The notes: a model not told the origin generated them from the sequence alone. Positions 17,835 through 25,138 are shown, counted from the first letter of the stretch. The stretch is 64,000 nt of DNA from Desulfobacca acetoxidans DSM 11109 (GCF_000195295.1 NC_015388.1:620001-684000); one strand, 5' to 3'. Program-made: numbers and translations.

Positions 17835-17872
17835 GATGTTAATATACGAGGGAAATTTTAAAAAGTCAATTT

Positions 17873-18055
17873 CTAAAGCAGTTTGACGAGGGCGGCGACG
17901 ATGCCGATGCCTGCCACCAGCATACTGCCCAGGCGCAGGGTGAGGTCGTGTTTCAGGCGGAGTTCTAGTTCTTGCATGTTGCGGTGCAACCCAGCGACTT
18001 TTTCATCGATGTTCCGTTGCAACCGGGCATTTGGTTCACGGTTGTCACGTTGCAA
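17873..18055 (-). CDS. Small coiled-coil protein with C-terminal anchor
   Basis: About 60 residues: a charged helical segment (LQRNIDEKVAGLHRNMQELELRLKHDL) and a hydrophobic C-terminus (LGSMLVAGIGIVAALVKLL). It looks like a short relative of the DUF1640-like neighbour. The only usual start in the frame is TTG at 18055, with no convincing ribosome site, and the frame is stopped at 18086-18088, next to the mobile element's left end. It was probably directly downstream of tRNA-Leu before the element inserted, so it may have lost its promoter or be a remnant. Confidence 0.4.
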   Translation of the reverse strand: MQRDNREPNARLQRNIDEKVAGLHRNMQELELRLKHDLTLRLGSMLVAGIGIVAALVKLL

Positions 18056-18088
18056 CAGGGTGATATCTTCTTTTTTCCCTAATAATCA

Positions 18089-18146
18089 TTGGTGCCTGGG
18101 GCCGGATTTGAACCGGCACGGGGATGAACCCCGAGGGATTTTAAGT
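18089..18146. repeat. attL: displaced tRNA-Leu 3' end
   Basis: 58 bases identical to 26588-26645, corresponding to the 3' half of tRNA-Leu(UAA) from CCA back through the variable arm to the anticodon-stem side. The sequence then diverges (GTGTCAA instead of GTCCCTTG), so no tRNA can be made from this copy. Confidence 0.93.
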
Positions 18147-18265
18147 GTCAATTTTACCTTTTACCCTGAGTAAGCGCAAGTGATATTTACTTAGCAGTAT
18201 TAATATGATAGGTTTTATTAAATTGTGCCTGAGTAAGCCTGAAATAGCCTGTTTTGTGGGGTGAA

Positions 18266-18285
18266 TATTCACCTATATATTCACC
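18266..18285. promoter_or_regulatory. Candidate integrase arm-type site, left end
   Basis: TATTCACCTATATATTCACC, a doublet of TATTCACC spaced 12 bases. The identical 20-mer lies at 26511-26530 beside the right end, and a looser doublet is at 23910-23929. Identical doublets near both ends fit arm sites bound by integrase or excisionase. Two copies of CCTGAGTAAGC also flank this area (about 18165 and 18227). The rest of 18147-18420 has no supported gene. Confidence 0.6.
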
Positions 18286-18420
18286 AAAATAATAAGCGAA
18301 TGTCCATAACATTATCTAAGATTTTGCTCCCCTAACCGCGGCGTCATGAACCGGGGGACAGGGTGACTTCCTTATCACCTTGGGGGGCTATTCATAAAGG
18401 ACCACTAAAGGAGGTGGAAC

Positions 18421-19290
18421 TTGGAAGAAGATGCAAAAGCCCTGGCGCGATGCAAGGCAAAGAAAAAAATTTTACCCCAAAAAACCCCAAAAAGGGGCAT
18501 GAAAAAACACCAGGAAGAGGCCCACAAGGATTTAGTACGGCGAAACCTTTATAGATGGGAGGCCCTAAGAAGATCGGAAGCATACCGGGGGGCGTATCAG
18601 GCAGCTTTTGAAGCTATGGAGGCCAGACTCAAAAGGGAAATGGTTTTCTCTTCTGATGATTATGATGGGGAAACCGACCGGAATAACATCTATGCCATGA
18701 TCCTCGACCCATCATGGCGAGACCGAAAATTTCATGAGCAATGGACTCCGGAAAGGTTAGAAGGTGAATTTATAACTTCCCCTGAAGGGCGGTCCCTGGC
18801 GGTGAAGTGCGGCTTAGTGATGCCTTTCCCCCCTCATAATCCCCCATGGGTTAGTAAATTCGCTAAAGATCAACCTATTTTTTATGATACCTTCCCCGTT
18901 ATTGCTACCAGTATCGAACAACCGCGGGTTGACCCCAAAACCAATAGCATGATATGGCCTTCTTCTCACTTAGAGAATAAGAGATATTTAAATCTCAAGA
19001 TTGATCTGACCTGCCCAAAAGAGCAGGTAATGGTTTTTGTTGAAAGATGGGTTAACAAATATCGCCATGAGGTAAGTGGGGATTCCAAAGGCAAAAGGGC
19101 AATTGCTCATGATGATGAAATTAATCCTTTTCTTGTCTGGGATATGGTTCAAAACGAGCACAAAACAAAATGGCAGGTGGCAAAAGAATTAATTCCACAA
19201 CAGGAAATAAGATCAGCTTATGACAAAATAAGGCAGCTTTATAAGAAAGCACAGAAATTAATAGGAGAACAAGGAAAGTTGCTACAATAA
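18421..19290 (+). CDS. Unknown protein of the mobile element
   Basis: A 289-residue protein that I do not recognise. It begins at TTG with AAAGGAGGTGG just upstream, which makes this start convincing. The N-terminus is very lysine-rich (CKAKKKILPQKTPKRGMKKH), followed by LYRWEALRRSEAYRGAYQAA, which faintly resembles the N-terminal segment of small regulators on integrated elements of other proteobacteria. The C-terminal half has mixed strand and helix character (LNLKIDLTCPKEQVM) and ends in a helical segment with IRSAYDKIRQLYKKAQKL, possibly a helix-turn-helix. It is the first gene after the left end, a common place for a regulator. Confidence 0.75.
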   Translation: MEEDAKALARCKAKKKILPQKTPKRGMKKHQEEAHKDLVRRNLYRWEALRRSEAYRGAYQAAFEAMEARLKREMVFSSDDYDGETDRNNIYAMILDPSWRDRKFHEQWTPERLEGEFITSPEGRSLAVKCGLVMPFPPHNPPWVSKFAKDQPIFYDTFPVIATSIEQPRVDPKTNSMIWPSSHLENKRYLNLKIDLTCPKEQVMVFVERWVNKYRHEVSGDSKGKRAIAHDDEINPFLVWDMVQNEHKTKWQVAKELIPQQEIRSAYDKIRQLYKKAQKLIGEQGKLLQ

Positions 19291-19296
19291 TCTGCT

Positions 19297-19350
19297 GTAC
19301 TGAAATATAATCTCCCCCTCATTTTACAGTACTGAAATATAAACCTCCCC
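19297..19350. promoter_or_regulatory. Direct repeat pair upstream of excisionase gene
   Basis: GTACTGAAATATAATCTCCC (19297) and GTACTGAAATATAAACCTCC (19329) are near-identical blocks 32 bases apart, about three helical turns. They lie between the first gene and the excisionase gene. A regulator-binding pair is likely. Confidence 0.55.
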
Positions 19351-19379
19351 TCTTTCTTCAGTTTTTCCCTTGCGCCTTA

Positions 19380-19416
19380 TTGCTTACCATAAAGAAAAAA
19401 CAGATGAGGTAAGCAA
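19380..19416 (+). promoter_or_regulatory. Inverted repeat covering the excisionase ribosome site
   Basis: TTGCTTACC (19380-19388) and GGTAAGCAA (19408-19416) are exact complements. The right arm holds the GAGG-type ribosome site and ends immediately before the ATG. As DNA it could be an operator; as RNA it would hide the start. Confidence 0.6.
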
Positions 19417-19614
19417 ATGGAGCATCTTTTAAACAATCAACAAGCGGCTGAATTTTTAAACATTTCCCCTCATTCTTTGCGTGGGTATGTATCCCGCGGT
19501 ATGGTGCCATACGTGAAGATCGGGCGGCGGACCCTGTTTGACTTGGCAGATTTGCGCGATTATGTGCAGTCCCGGAAGGTGGCGGCCAAACCCCGGCGGG
19601 AAGCTGGCAAATGA
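19417..19614 (+). CDS. Excisionase / AlpA-like helix-turn-helix protein
   Basis: A 65-residue MerR-like winged-helix protein of the excisionase DNA-binding family: LLNNQQAAEFLNISPHSLRGYV (helix-turn-helix), RGMVPYVKIGRRTLFDLADLRDYV. Such proteins direct excision of integrated elements or switch their lysis-lysogeny type control; AlpA plays this role in P4-like satellites. The stop overlaps the next small gene (ATGA). An inverted repeat overlies its ribosome site, suggesting autoregulation. Confidence 0.85.
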   Translation: MEHLLNNQQAAEFLNISPHSLRGYVSRGMVPYVKIGRRTLFDLADLRDYVQSRKVAAKPRREAGK

Positions 19615-19760
19615 CCGCGGCGGAAATTGCTAAGAACCTTCATTATGTTCTGCGGCTTGCCCTGTTATCCTATTTGATTGACTTCTCTTATTTCGACCGT
19701 GGGCTGTCCTTGGCAATCGACCGGCTAATCGTGACCCTGGAAGAGGGCGGCAATGGCTGA
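19611..19760 (+). CDS. Small 49-residue coupled protein
   Basis: A short frame starting at an ATG that overlaps the excisionase stop (ATGA) and ending inside the start of the RepA-like gene (ATGGCTGA). The peptide begins MTAAEIAKNLHYVLRLALL, probably helical. Tight coupling on both sides suggests that it is translated. I recognise no family. Confidence 0.5.
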   Translation: MTAAEIAKNLHYVLRLALLSYLIDFSYFDRGLSLAIDRLIVTLEEGGNG

Positions 19761-20751
19761 CAAAATTATCAATATCGCTGATGAGGCCAGGCAAAGAATA
19801 AAGGCCGAGAAATTACAGAATGAGCACGGGATTAAAACTATCACCGGGGCCGACCTGGCCGGCAAAGTGTTCCCACCAATACGGTGGGCCGTCCCTGGAC
19901 TACTGCCGGAAGGATACGGGATACTCGGGGGCCGTCCAAAGATCGGGAAGTCATGGCTTGCTTTTGACATTGCCTTGGCGGTTGCCAGCGGCGGCTATGC
20001 TATCGGCAGTAACGAATATCCGGTTGACCCGGGAACGGCTCTTTATCTTGCCTTGGAAGATCACGAGCGCCGACTTCAAGAGCGCCAAGCGGTTTTACTC
20101 AATGGGCAGGCCGGGGGGCCGGAACGGTTGCACCTTACAACGGAATGGAAGCGGTTGCACGAGGGCGGCATAGAGGCCCTGGAAGCATATCTCACAGCTT
20201 ACAACGACTGCCGACTTGTCACAGTGGATACCTTGGCAAGAGTGAAACCCAGGCTTAAACGTGGGGCCGATGCCTATGAAAATGATATGGAGATCGGCGG
20301 GAAATTACAGGCCATTGCCCACAAATATCATGTATGCCTCTTGGCCGTCCACCATACCAGGAAAAGCAAGTCTGAAACCGGGGATTTTATAGACGAACTG
20401 GCAGGAAGCACCGGGATAACCGGAGCACCGGACTTTGTTGCACAGCTTTCTAGGGGGCGGCGGGAAAATACCGGGATACTCGAAATTACCGGGAAGGATA
20501 TTCCAGAGATCGAGCTTGCACTTAAATTTGAAAACTGCCTTTGGACATATTTAGGCAATGCTAAGGAAGTAAGAATTAGTCAAAACCAGGAAACTATTTT
20601 AAATTGCTTGAAAAATTCGAGCGAACCATTGAAACCGAAAGAAATTTCTCAAATGACAGACATAGGCGAAAACTACGTGAAAAACATTCTAAAAATACTG
20701 TTAGATACTGAATTAATTAAGAAAACAGGATACGGAAAATACTGTATATAA
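19753..20751 (+). CDS. RepA-like AAA ATPase / helicase
   Basis: A 332-residue RecA-fold ATPase of the plasmid RepA (AAA_25) type, probably the replicative helicase or its loader. Walker A is GGRPKIGKSW near residue 57, LYLALEDHERRLQER follows, Walker B is RLVTVDTLARV, and VHHTRKSKSETGDF plus the ELAGSTGITGAPD loop match RepA-like proteins. The C-terminal 70 residues (LKNSSEPLKPKEISQMTDIG) form a likely winged helix. It lies directly before the 9-bp repeat array and the primase gene, forming a replication block. Confidence 0.88.
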   Translation: MADKIINIADEARQRIKAEKLQNEHGIKTITGADLAGKVFPPIRWAVPGLLPEGYGILGGRPKIGKSWLAFDIALAVASGGYAIGSNEYPVDPGTALYLALEDHERRLQERQAVLLNGQAGGPERLHLTTEWKRLHEGGIEALEAYLTAYNDCRLVTVDTLARVKPRLKRGADAYENDMEIGGKLQAIAHKYHVCLLAVHHTRKSKSETGDFIDELAGSTGITGAPDFVAQLSRGRRENTGILEITGKDIPEIELALKFENCLWTYLGNAKEVRISQNQETILNCLKNSSEPLKPKEISQMTDIGENYVKNILKILLDTELIKKTGYGKYCI

Positions 20752-20763
20752 ATATAATAAATA

Positions 20764-20943
20764 TATTACTCTTATTACTCTTATTACTATTATGTCTCTT
20801 GTGTTTCTTGTGTCTCTTGGCTTAAAGAGTCACAAAGAGTCACATTCTATATTCTATCAAATGTGTCTCTTGGGATTTTTTATATTGTTGAATTTATTAG
20901 AGATACAAGACAAGAGTCACAGAGTCACAAGAGTAATAAGAGT
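20764..20943. other. Candidate replication origin: 9-bp repeat arrays
   Basis: An AT-rich spacer between the RepA-like and primase genes. Six 9-base units run without gaps at 20764-20817 (TATTACTCT twice, then TATTACTAT, TATGTCTCT, TGTGTTTCT and TGTGTCTCT). Inverted units AGAGTCACA lie at 20826-20834 and 20836-20844, TGTGTCTCT recurs near 20862, and a second inverted array, AGAGTCAC-AGAGTCACA-AGAGTAATA, runs at 20913-20938. The centre (20865-20900) is very A+T-rich. Opposed iterons around an AT-rich core, placed in a replication block, fit an origin. Confidence 0.65.
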
Positions 20944-20952
20944 TTATAGAAA

Positions 20953-22017
20953 ATGAATTTACTTTCTCTTTGTCAGGCAGATACAGAACTGAAAAAGGTG
21001 GCGACCACCAAGGGCGTCGAATATGCCGGGGCATGTCCGTGGTGCGGCGGGAATGACAGGTTTAGGGTATGGCCGGAAACCGGGCGGTATTGGTGCCGGG
21101 GCTGTGGCAAAAAAGGGGACGTTATTCAATATCTCAGGGATAAGCGGGGGCTGTCATTTCCGGATGCCTGCCGAGTAGCTGGCCGGGAAGATAAGTTGAA
21201 CGGCGGGAGAGCTGGGGGCCGGGGGCCGTCCACCGGGGCGAGATCGGCGGCGAGGCCCACAGAGGGGCCGGGGCCGTGGAAACCTAAGACCTCTTCTTTG
21301 CCGGGTGAACAATGGCAGGAGCAGGCCGGGAAACTGGTAGAGTATGCGGCGGGCAAGCTGAACAGCGATACATGGGCATATCTAAACGGGCGGGGGCTGG
21401 CCGATGATACCATACAGGCCCGGCGGTTGGGGCTGTTACCGGCTGAGAAATACGTCAAGCGGGGGCCGTGGGGGTTGCCGAAACAGCTAACCCAGCATGA
21501 CAGAGAAAAAGATCTCTGGCTTCCTGCCGGGGTAGTCATTCCCTATTTCATCGGCGGCAAGGTGGCCCGGGTACGGATACGGCGGCAAGAGGCCGTGGAA
21601 GATCGGTATTGGAATGTGTCAGGTTCTTACATGGGGCCGATGGTATTAGGGCCGGAAGGGGATGTTATCATAGTGGTGGAAAGCGAACTTGATGGCTTTC
21701 TTCTTGCCCAGGACTGCGGCGACATGGCCGGGGTAGTTGCTCTTGGCAATGCTCAGAGTAAACCGGACACCGGGTCGGCGGCTATTCTGGCAAAAAGCAA
21801 GTTGATACTTGTGGCCCTGGACGCTGACCAGGCCGGGGCCGTGGCAAGCTGGCAGTGGTGGCTAAAGACCTTCACCCAGGCCCGGCGGTGGCCGCCTGTG
21901 GGCGGTAAAGACCCCGGCGAAATGTGGCAGGCATGGGTTGACCTCAAGGCATGGGTAGGGGCAGGCATTGACGAATATAAAACTATAAACCGTATTATAT
22001 CGAATAGTTATAAATAA
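20953..22017 (+). CDS. Toprim primase
   Basis: A 354-residue DNA primase of the plasmid/phage type. The N-terminal zinc finger is C28-x2-C31 and C48-x2-C51 (CPWCGGNDRF, YWCRGCGKKGD). A linker rich in glycine and proline follows, then a partial catalytic region (LNGRGL) and a Toprim domain with VVESELDGFLLA (acidic residue) and VALDADQAG. No helicase domain is fused, in keeping with a separate RepA-like ATPase next door. It begins 9 bases after the repeat array. Confidence 0.87.
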   Translation: MNLLSLCQADTELKKVATTKGVEYAGACPWCGGNDRFRVWPETGRYWCRGCGKKGDVIQYLRDKRGLSFPDACRVAGREDKLNGGRAGGRGPSTGARSAARPTEGPGPWKPKTSSLPGEQWQEQAGKLVEYAAGKLNSDTWAYLNGRGLADDTIQARRLGLLPAEKYVKRGPWGLPKQLTQHDREKDLWLPAGVVIPYFIGGKVARVRIRRQEAVEDRYWNVSGSYMGPMVLGPEGDVIIVVESELDGFLLAQDCGDMAGVVALGNAQSKPDTGSAAILAKSKLILVALDADQAGAVASWQWWLKTFTQARRWPPVGGKDPGEMWQAWVDLKAWVGAGIDEYKTINRIISNSYK

Positions 22018-22029
22018 GCAGGAGGTGGT

Positions 22030-22509
22030 ATGAAACCATTAGATTTAGAGCCAATTAAAGAACGCGTGGCTAAAGCTACACCGGGGCCATGGGCGTGGCG
22101 TGAGAATGATTTCAGGCCGAAATATATGGAAAAGATGCGTAACGGGAAATGGCGAGCAAGGCCGGGGGCAAAGGCAGACCAGGCATGGGTGATGCTGTTG
22201 GCCGGGCCACCGAGCAAACATGCTGCTGAACTAACCCCGTTTAATATTTTATGTGGGGATGTAGATGAATATGATTTTCCCCATATCATTGGGTTGAGGT
22301 GGGCGCAGGTTAAGGGAAAGGCTCTATTGGGCGTGGTGCCATTACCTGCTGATGCCGAGCTTATTGCCAACGCTCCTACTGATATCAAGGCTTTAATTGA
22401 AGAGGTTGAACGGCTTAGAGACTTGCTCAAGCAGCGGTCAGACGTGAGCCATGACGGCGACGATAGTGACGGTAGTGACGATAAATTTTCATCTCAGAAA
22501 AAAAGCTGA
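22030..22509 (+). CDS. Phage-type small protein with ATPGPW motif
   Basis: A 159-residue protein. It has an ATPGPW motif near residue 20 and, towards the end, the block DAELIANAPTDIKALIEEVERLR. That pair of motifs is common in small phage and plasmid proteins of unknown role (ead/Ea22-like context). The tail is aspartate/serine-rich (DGDDSDGSDD). AGGAGG precedes the ATG, 12 bases after the primase stop. Confidence 0.7.
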   Translation: MKPLDLEPIKERVAKATPGPWAWRENDFRPKYMEKMRNGKWRARPGAKADQAWVMLLAGPPSKHAAELTPFNILCGDVDEYDFPHIIGLRWAQVKGKALLGVVPLPADAELIANAPTDIKALIEEVERLRDLLKQRSDVSHDGDDSDGSDDKFSSQKKS

Positions 22510-22545
22510 CGGAAAAAAAAACACACTTTCTGACGGGGGTGATCT

Positions 22546-22854
22546 ATGAAACCCGGTGCAGCAATCATGAAGCTTACGGCAATGGGTTTTCGCTTCAAGA
22601 TGAATGGTGACAAGATTCGCTATGACTGGTGCGGCAAGGGCAAACCGGACATGGAAGCGGTGGCGCCATTATTTGAAGCCATCAAGGCCGAGCGGGACGC
22701 CGCCATTCTGTTTTTGCGGGTGTACTGCCCAAGATGCGGCGGCTGCGTGTTCTACTCCGACCACACTGGCGAGCAGCACTGCGCCAAGTGCGAACCGCCG
22801 GACTGGAATTGCATTGAGAAGCTATTCCCGTATACGGCAGGCGTGTGTCATTAA
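22546..22854 (+). CDS. Small zinc-ribbon protein, unknown
   Basis: 102 residues. The N-terminal half (LTAMGFRFKMNGDKIRYDW) looks like a small nucleic-acid-related module also found at the start of some phage proteins. The C-terminal half has a zinc ribbon, YCPRCGGCVFY and HCAKCEPP. No function is recognised. It lies in the same direction as its neighbours, with no overlap. Confidence 0.6.
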   Translation: MKPGAAIMKLTAMGFRFKMNGDKIRYDWCGKGKPDMEAVAPLFEAIKAERDAAILFLRVYCPRCGGCVFYSDHTGEQHCAKCEPPDWNCIEKLFPYTAGVCH

Positions 22855-22930
22855 AAAAACGAATACTAACCCATGGGTTGCCACATAAACTTGCCGTGTG
22901 GGGCATCCTGGCGATCCAGAAAGAGGGAAA

Positions 22931-23218
22931 ATGACTTTCGAAATGGTCTTGAAGCAGATGCAGGCGGTTCACGAAGCCAAGAACGCCGACTATGGCAATT
23001 CTTTTGAACTGGCGGCAGACCTCTTAGGGCGGCCCGTGGTGGAAGTGTTGCTCAGCAGGATGATCGACAAGGTAAGCCGGGCTGCTAACCTGGTGCGCAG
23101 CGGACAGGCGGCGGTGGCCGATGAGAGTCTTGCTGACACTCTTCTTGATCTGGCAAATTACTCAGTGCTGGCGATGCTGGCTCTGCGAGATCGGGGTGCG
23201 GTTGAATATTCTCGTTGA
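22931..23218 (+). CDS. DUF1599 (nucleotide-modification-associated) protein
   Basis: 95 residues. The block MQAVHEAKNADYGNSFE matches the DUF1599 family, which Pfam links to nucleotide modification in phages; the evidence for that role is comparative. GAGGGAAA lies before the ATG at 22931, a better start than an in-frame upstream codon at 22898. Its end overlaps the start of the ERCC4 gene. Confidence 0.72.
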   Translation: MTFEMVLKQMQAVHEAKNADYGNSFELAADLLGRPVVEVLLSRMIDKVSRAANLVRSGQAAVADESLADTLLDLANYSVLAMLALRDRGAVEYSR

Positions 23219-23687
23219 CACCAGGGAACAGGTGCCTTTCTCTTTTGGCGGCTATGACGTGGCTGTGGAACCGGCGGCCCTGCCAGTGGGGGATTACTCT
23301 TTGCCCGGTTTTGTGGACCGTGTGGCTATTGAACGTAAGGAGTTAAACGACCTGATTGCCTGTTTGATGGATAAAAACCGGGACCGGTTTGAAAGGGAAC
23401 TCGCGAAAGGAAAAAGCTATGAGCTTTTTGCCGTGGTAGTGGAAGCGGCCCTTGAGGACGTGAGGCGGGGGGACTATCGCAGTGCCATGAAACCCCACGC
23501 AGCCCTACAGAGCCTGTGTGCTTTTCAAGTGCGCTACCGGGTGCCGTTCGTATGGGCGGGGGACCGGCAGGGGGCTGAGTATATGACCTTTTCCCTCTTG
23601 GCGAAATATCTGAGGGAAATTGAGGAACGCTATAAACAGGCCGTGAAAGGCGGGAATTATGGAAAAACCCTTGGTAACAGTGAATAA
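23196..23687 (+). CDS. ERCC4-type nuclease domain protein
   Basis: About 163 residues forming a lone ERCC4 (XPF-like) nuclease. The catalytic pattern is visible: ILVDTREQVPF, VGDYSLPG, and VAIERKELNDL with DRFERELA, corresponding to the GDxnERKxxxD core. XPF nucleases cut branched DNA; stand-alone versions are common in phages and could process replication or recombination intermediates. The start is probably GTG 23196 (or TTG 23202), since the longer frame reads through DUF1599 coding sequence. Confidence 0.85.
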   Translation: MRLNILVDTREQVPFSFGGYDVAVEPAALPVGDYSLPGFVDRVAIERKELNDLIACLMDKNRDRFERELAKGKSYELFAVVVEAALEDVRRGDYRSAMKPHAALQSLCAFQVRYRVPFVWAGDRQGAEYMTFSLLAKYLREIEERYKQAVKGGNYGKTLGNSE

Positions 23688-23898
23688 GAACACAAAAGAA
23701 CGATACCATTTTAGCATCAGGGAGTATCAAGGCCACAAGTTCGTTGACGTGCGGCTGCACTTCCTGGCCGATGATGAGCAGAGTTGGCACCCCACAAAAA
23801 AGGGGATTACTGTATTACCTTCTCTTTGGCGTGATTTCAGGGCGGCCCTAGACCAGGTCGAGGCTGAACTCGTTAGGAGGAAGTTGATTGAGCGGTGA
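23659..23898 (+). CDS. PC4/YdbC-like ssDNA-binding protein
   Basis: 79 residues with the PC4 coactivator pattern: YHFSIREYQGHKFVDVRLHF, then PTKKGITVLPSLWRDF and a terminal helix. The PC4 fold binds single-stranded DNA; in phages such proteins can act as SSB-like or transcription factors. Its ATG lies inside the 3' end of the ERCC4 gene, so the two are translationally linked and probably act on the same DNA. Confidence 0.83.
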   Translation: MEKPLVTVNKNTKERYHFSIREYQGHKFVDVRLHFLADDEQSWHPTKKGITVLPSLWRDFRAALDQVEAELVRRKLIER

Positions 23899-23909
23899 AA
23901 AAAATCGGA

Positions 23910-23929
23910 TATTCACCCCTGTATTCACT
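23910..23929. promoter_or_regulatory. Internal TATTCACC doublet
   Basis: TATTCACCCCTGTATTCACT, a looser version of the terminal doublets at 18266 and 26511 with the same 12-base spacing. The surrounding 23899-24096 holds no gene that I can support. Confidence 0.4.
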
Positions 23930-24096
23930 GGGATGACAGCGGCCAAAATAAGTGATTTGAATCGGTTAGTTGCAGCGATGGCCGTCGCATTACATATGCG
24001 AGGTAGAGGCCGTTGCGTAGGTGAAAATTATAAGAATATCTATTGATATCACGAAGATAGGCGATATTAGTACGCAAAGAAGCTGGAGGTGATGAT

Positions 24097-24327
24097 ATGC
24101 GAATCCAAAGACGACTTGAGCGATTGGAGAAATTACTCTCCGGCAACCAGATTACTGTAGAGGGGGAGGAGGCGATCGCCGAGGCGTTTAGAATTTTCGG
24201 GAAGCGCGTGGACGGCGCAGAAGTTTCGGCTGAGGAGTTGGATTTCGAAAGGCAGGTATACGGAACGCCGGTTTTGGTCACTCACATGACTCATCTCTTG
24301 TTGGAAGCAAGACTGAGATTGGACTGA
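24097..24327 (+). CDS. Small unknown protein
   Basis: 76 residues. GGAGGTGAT before the ATG is a strong ribosome site. The peptide begins MRIQRRLERLEKLL, a helical start common among small phage proteins, and is rich in glutamate. No family is recognised. Confidence 0.6.
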   Translation: MRIQRRLERLEKLLSGNQITVEGEEAIAEAFRIFGKRVDGAEVSAEELDFERQVYGTPVLVTHMTHLLLEARLRLD

Positions 24328-24417
24328 ATTGGCCGGAAATAGGCGGCTAACACTCCTTTTTGGCGTGCTAAATGCAGCTATTATGATAATATGCTAATAA
24401 AATCAAGGGGGTATATT

Positions 24418-24648
24418 ATGCCAAGAAGACGCCTAAATACATCACAGGATTGTCGGCGGTATCTGGCGAACGTCATCAACCGTTTGGAAGCCGGGACGCT
24501 TGATCCGAACATAGCTGGACGTTTGGCGTATATCACAAACATCATTATCCGGGCAATCGAAACCAGTGAGCTTGAGACCAGGCTAAATGCCTTAGAGGAG
24601 CGATTTAGTGAAAATCCCAAAAGCAGACTACTACGCCTGGCTCGTTGA
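24418..24648 (+). CDS. Small unknown helical protein
   Basis: 76 residues from the ATG at 24418, which has AAGGGGG upstream; the longer frame from 24391 has no ribosome site. The middle, LANVINRLEAGTLDPNIAGRLAYIT with SELETRLNALEERF, is a pattern seen in small helical phage proteins. Function unknown. Confidence 0.58.
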   Translation: MPRRRLNTSQDCRRYLANVINRLEAGTLDPNIAGRLAYITNIIIRAIETSELETRLNALEERFSENPKSRLLRLAR

Positions 24649-24778
24649 TAACAGCGGGTTATTGAAGTATATAACCTTCTCTATCCATGATGTAGTGCAG
24701 GAGGTTGCGCAGGAGTTTGAGCGGCAGGGGGAAACATGGGTGGAAAGCGGAATTGTGGGGATTAAGGTGAGGGTGTAG
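24608..24778 (+). CDS. Possible 56-residue protein
   Basis: A GTG-started frame overlapping the previous gene by 41 bases. The peptide begins MKIPKADYYAWLVDNSGLL and has balanced composition. No family is known and the ribosome site is weak (GAGGAGCGATTTA is somewhat far), so this is tentative. Confidence 0.35.
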   Translation: MKIPKADYYAWLVDNSGLLKYITFSIHDVVQEVAQEFERQGETWVESGIVGIKVRV

Positions 24779-24951
24779 TGTACTTAAAAAACAAAGAACT
24801 GCTTCAGGATCGGAGCGCACCCGATACGACTTCTTCCGGCGAAAAGCCCCCCTTCGCTCGCTCTCCTGAAAATGCTACCGGTCAGGGAGCGCCCGACGCT
24901 CAAGGCCGAAGCAAACTTGATGATCAAAATATACCCACTCCCGGCGAATAA
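24778..24951 (+). CDS. Possible 57-residue proline/serine-rich protein
   Basis: A frame that starts GTG directly on the stop of the previous one (TAGTG). The peptide is polar and likely disordered (TTSSGEKPPFARSPENATG). Evidence is limited to position and spacing. Confidence 0.3.
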   Translation: MYLKNKELLQDRSAPDTTSSGEKPPFARSPENATGQGAPDAQGRSKLDDQNIPTPGE

Positions 24952-24971
24952 ATCAACATGGATACTTTTTC

Positions 24972-25000
24972 TTGACAGGCCGGGGGAAGTGTGCTCTAAT
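24972..25000 (+). promoter_or_regulatory. Strong sigma-70-type promoter
   Basis: TTGACA (24972-24977), a 17-base spacer, and TCTAAT (24995-25000). It is one of the cleanest consensus matches in the window. It points towards a terminator and then the 25155 and integrase genes. Confidence 0.65.
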
Positions 25001-25028
25001 CCTAATGTCAAAACACCACTACCGGAGA

Positions 25029-25053
25029 CCTCACCGTTATGAGGATTTTTTTT
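25029..25053 (+). terminator. Terminator close behind the promoter
   Basis: CCTCA-CCGTTA-TGAGG followed by A and eight T. It lies about 30-45 bases after the expected start site, so it could act as a leader terminator or end a very short RNA. Confidence 0.6.
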
Positions 25054-25069
25054 CCACCGAAAATAAAGT

Positions 25070-25138
25070 TGCCTGGCATCCCGACTCCGTAAGGACCGGG
25101 GGGAGTGTAGTGCTCCCTGACAATGCCAGGCATTTTTC
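25070..25138 (+). ncRNA. Structured leader candidate
   Basis: TGCCTGGCAT (25070-25079) pairs exactly with ATGCCAGGCA (25123-25132), followed by TTTTTC. Inside, GGGAG-TGTAGTG-CTCCC forms a second hairpin, and ACTCC can pair instead with GGAGT. The structure ends 16 bases before the start codon of the next gene. A structured attenuator or small RNA is possible. No known RNA family is recognised. Confidence 0.4.

Noticed and set aside
20764-20943. CRISPR array
   Set aside because: Units are 9 bases and contiguous, with no spacers and no cas genes.
25070-25138. Resemblance of TGCCTGGC / GCCAGGCA ends to 5S rRNA
   Set aside because: Only the outer stem is similar, the length is about half and the inner loops do not match.
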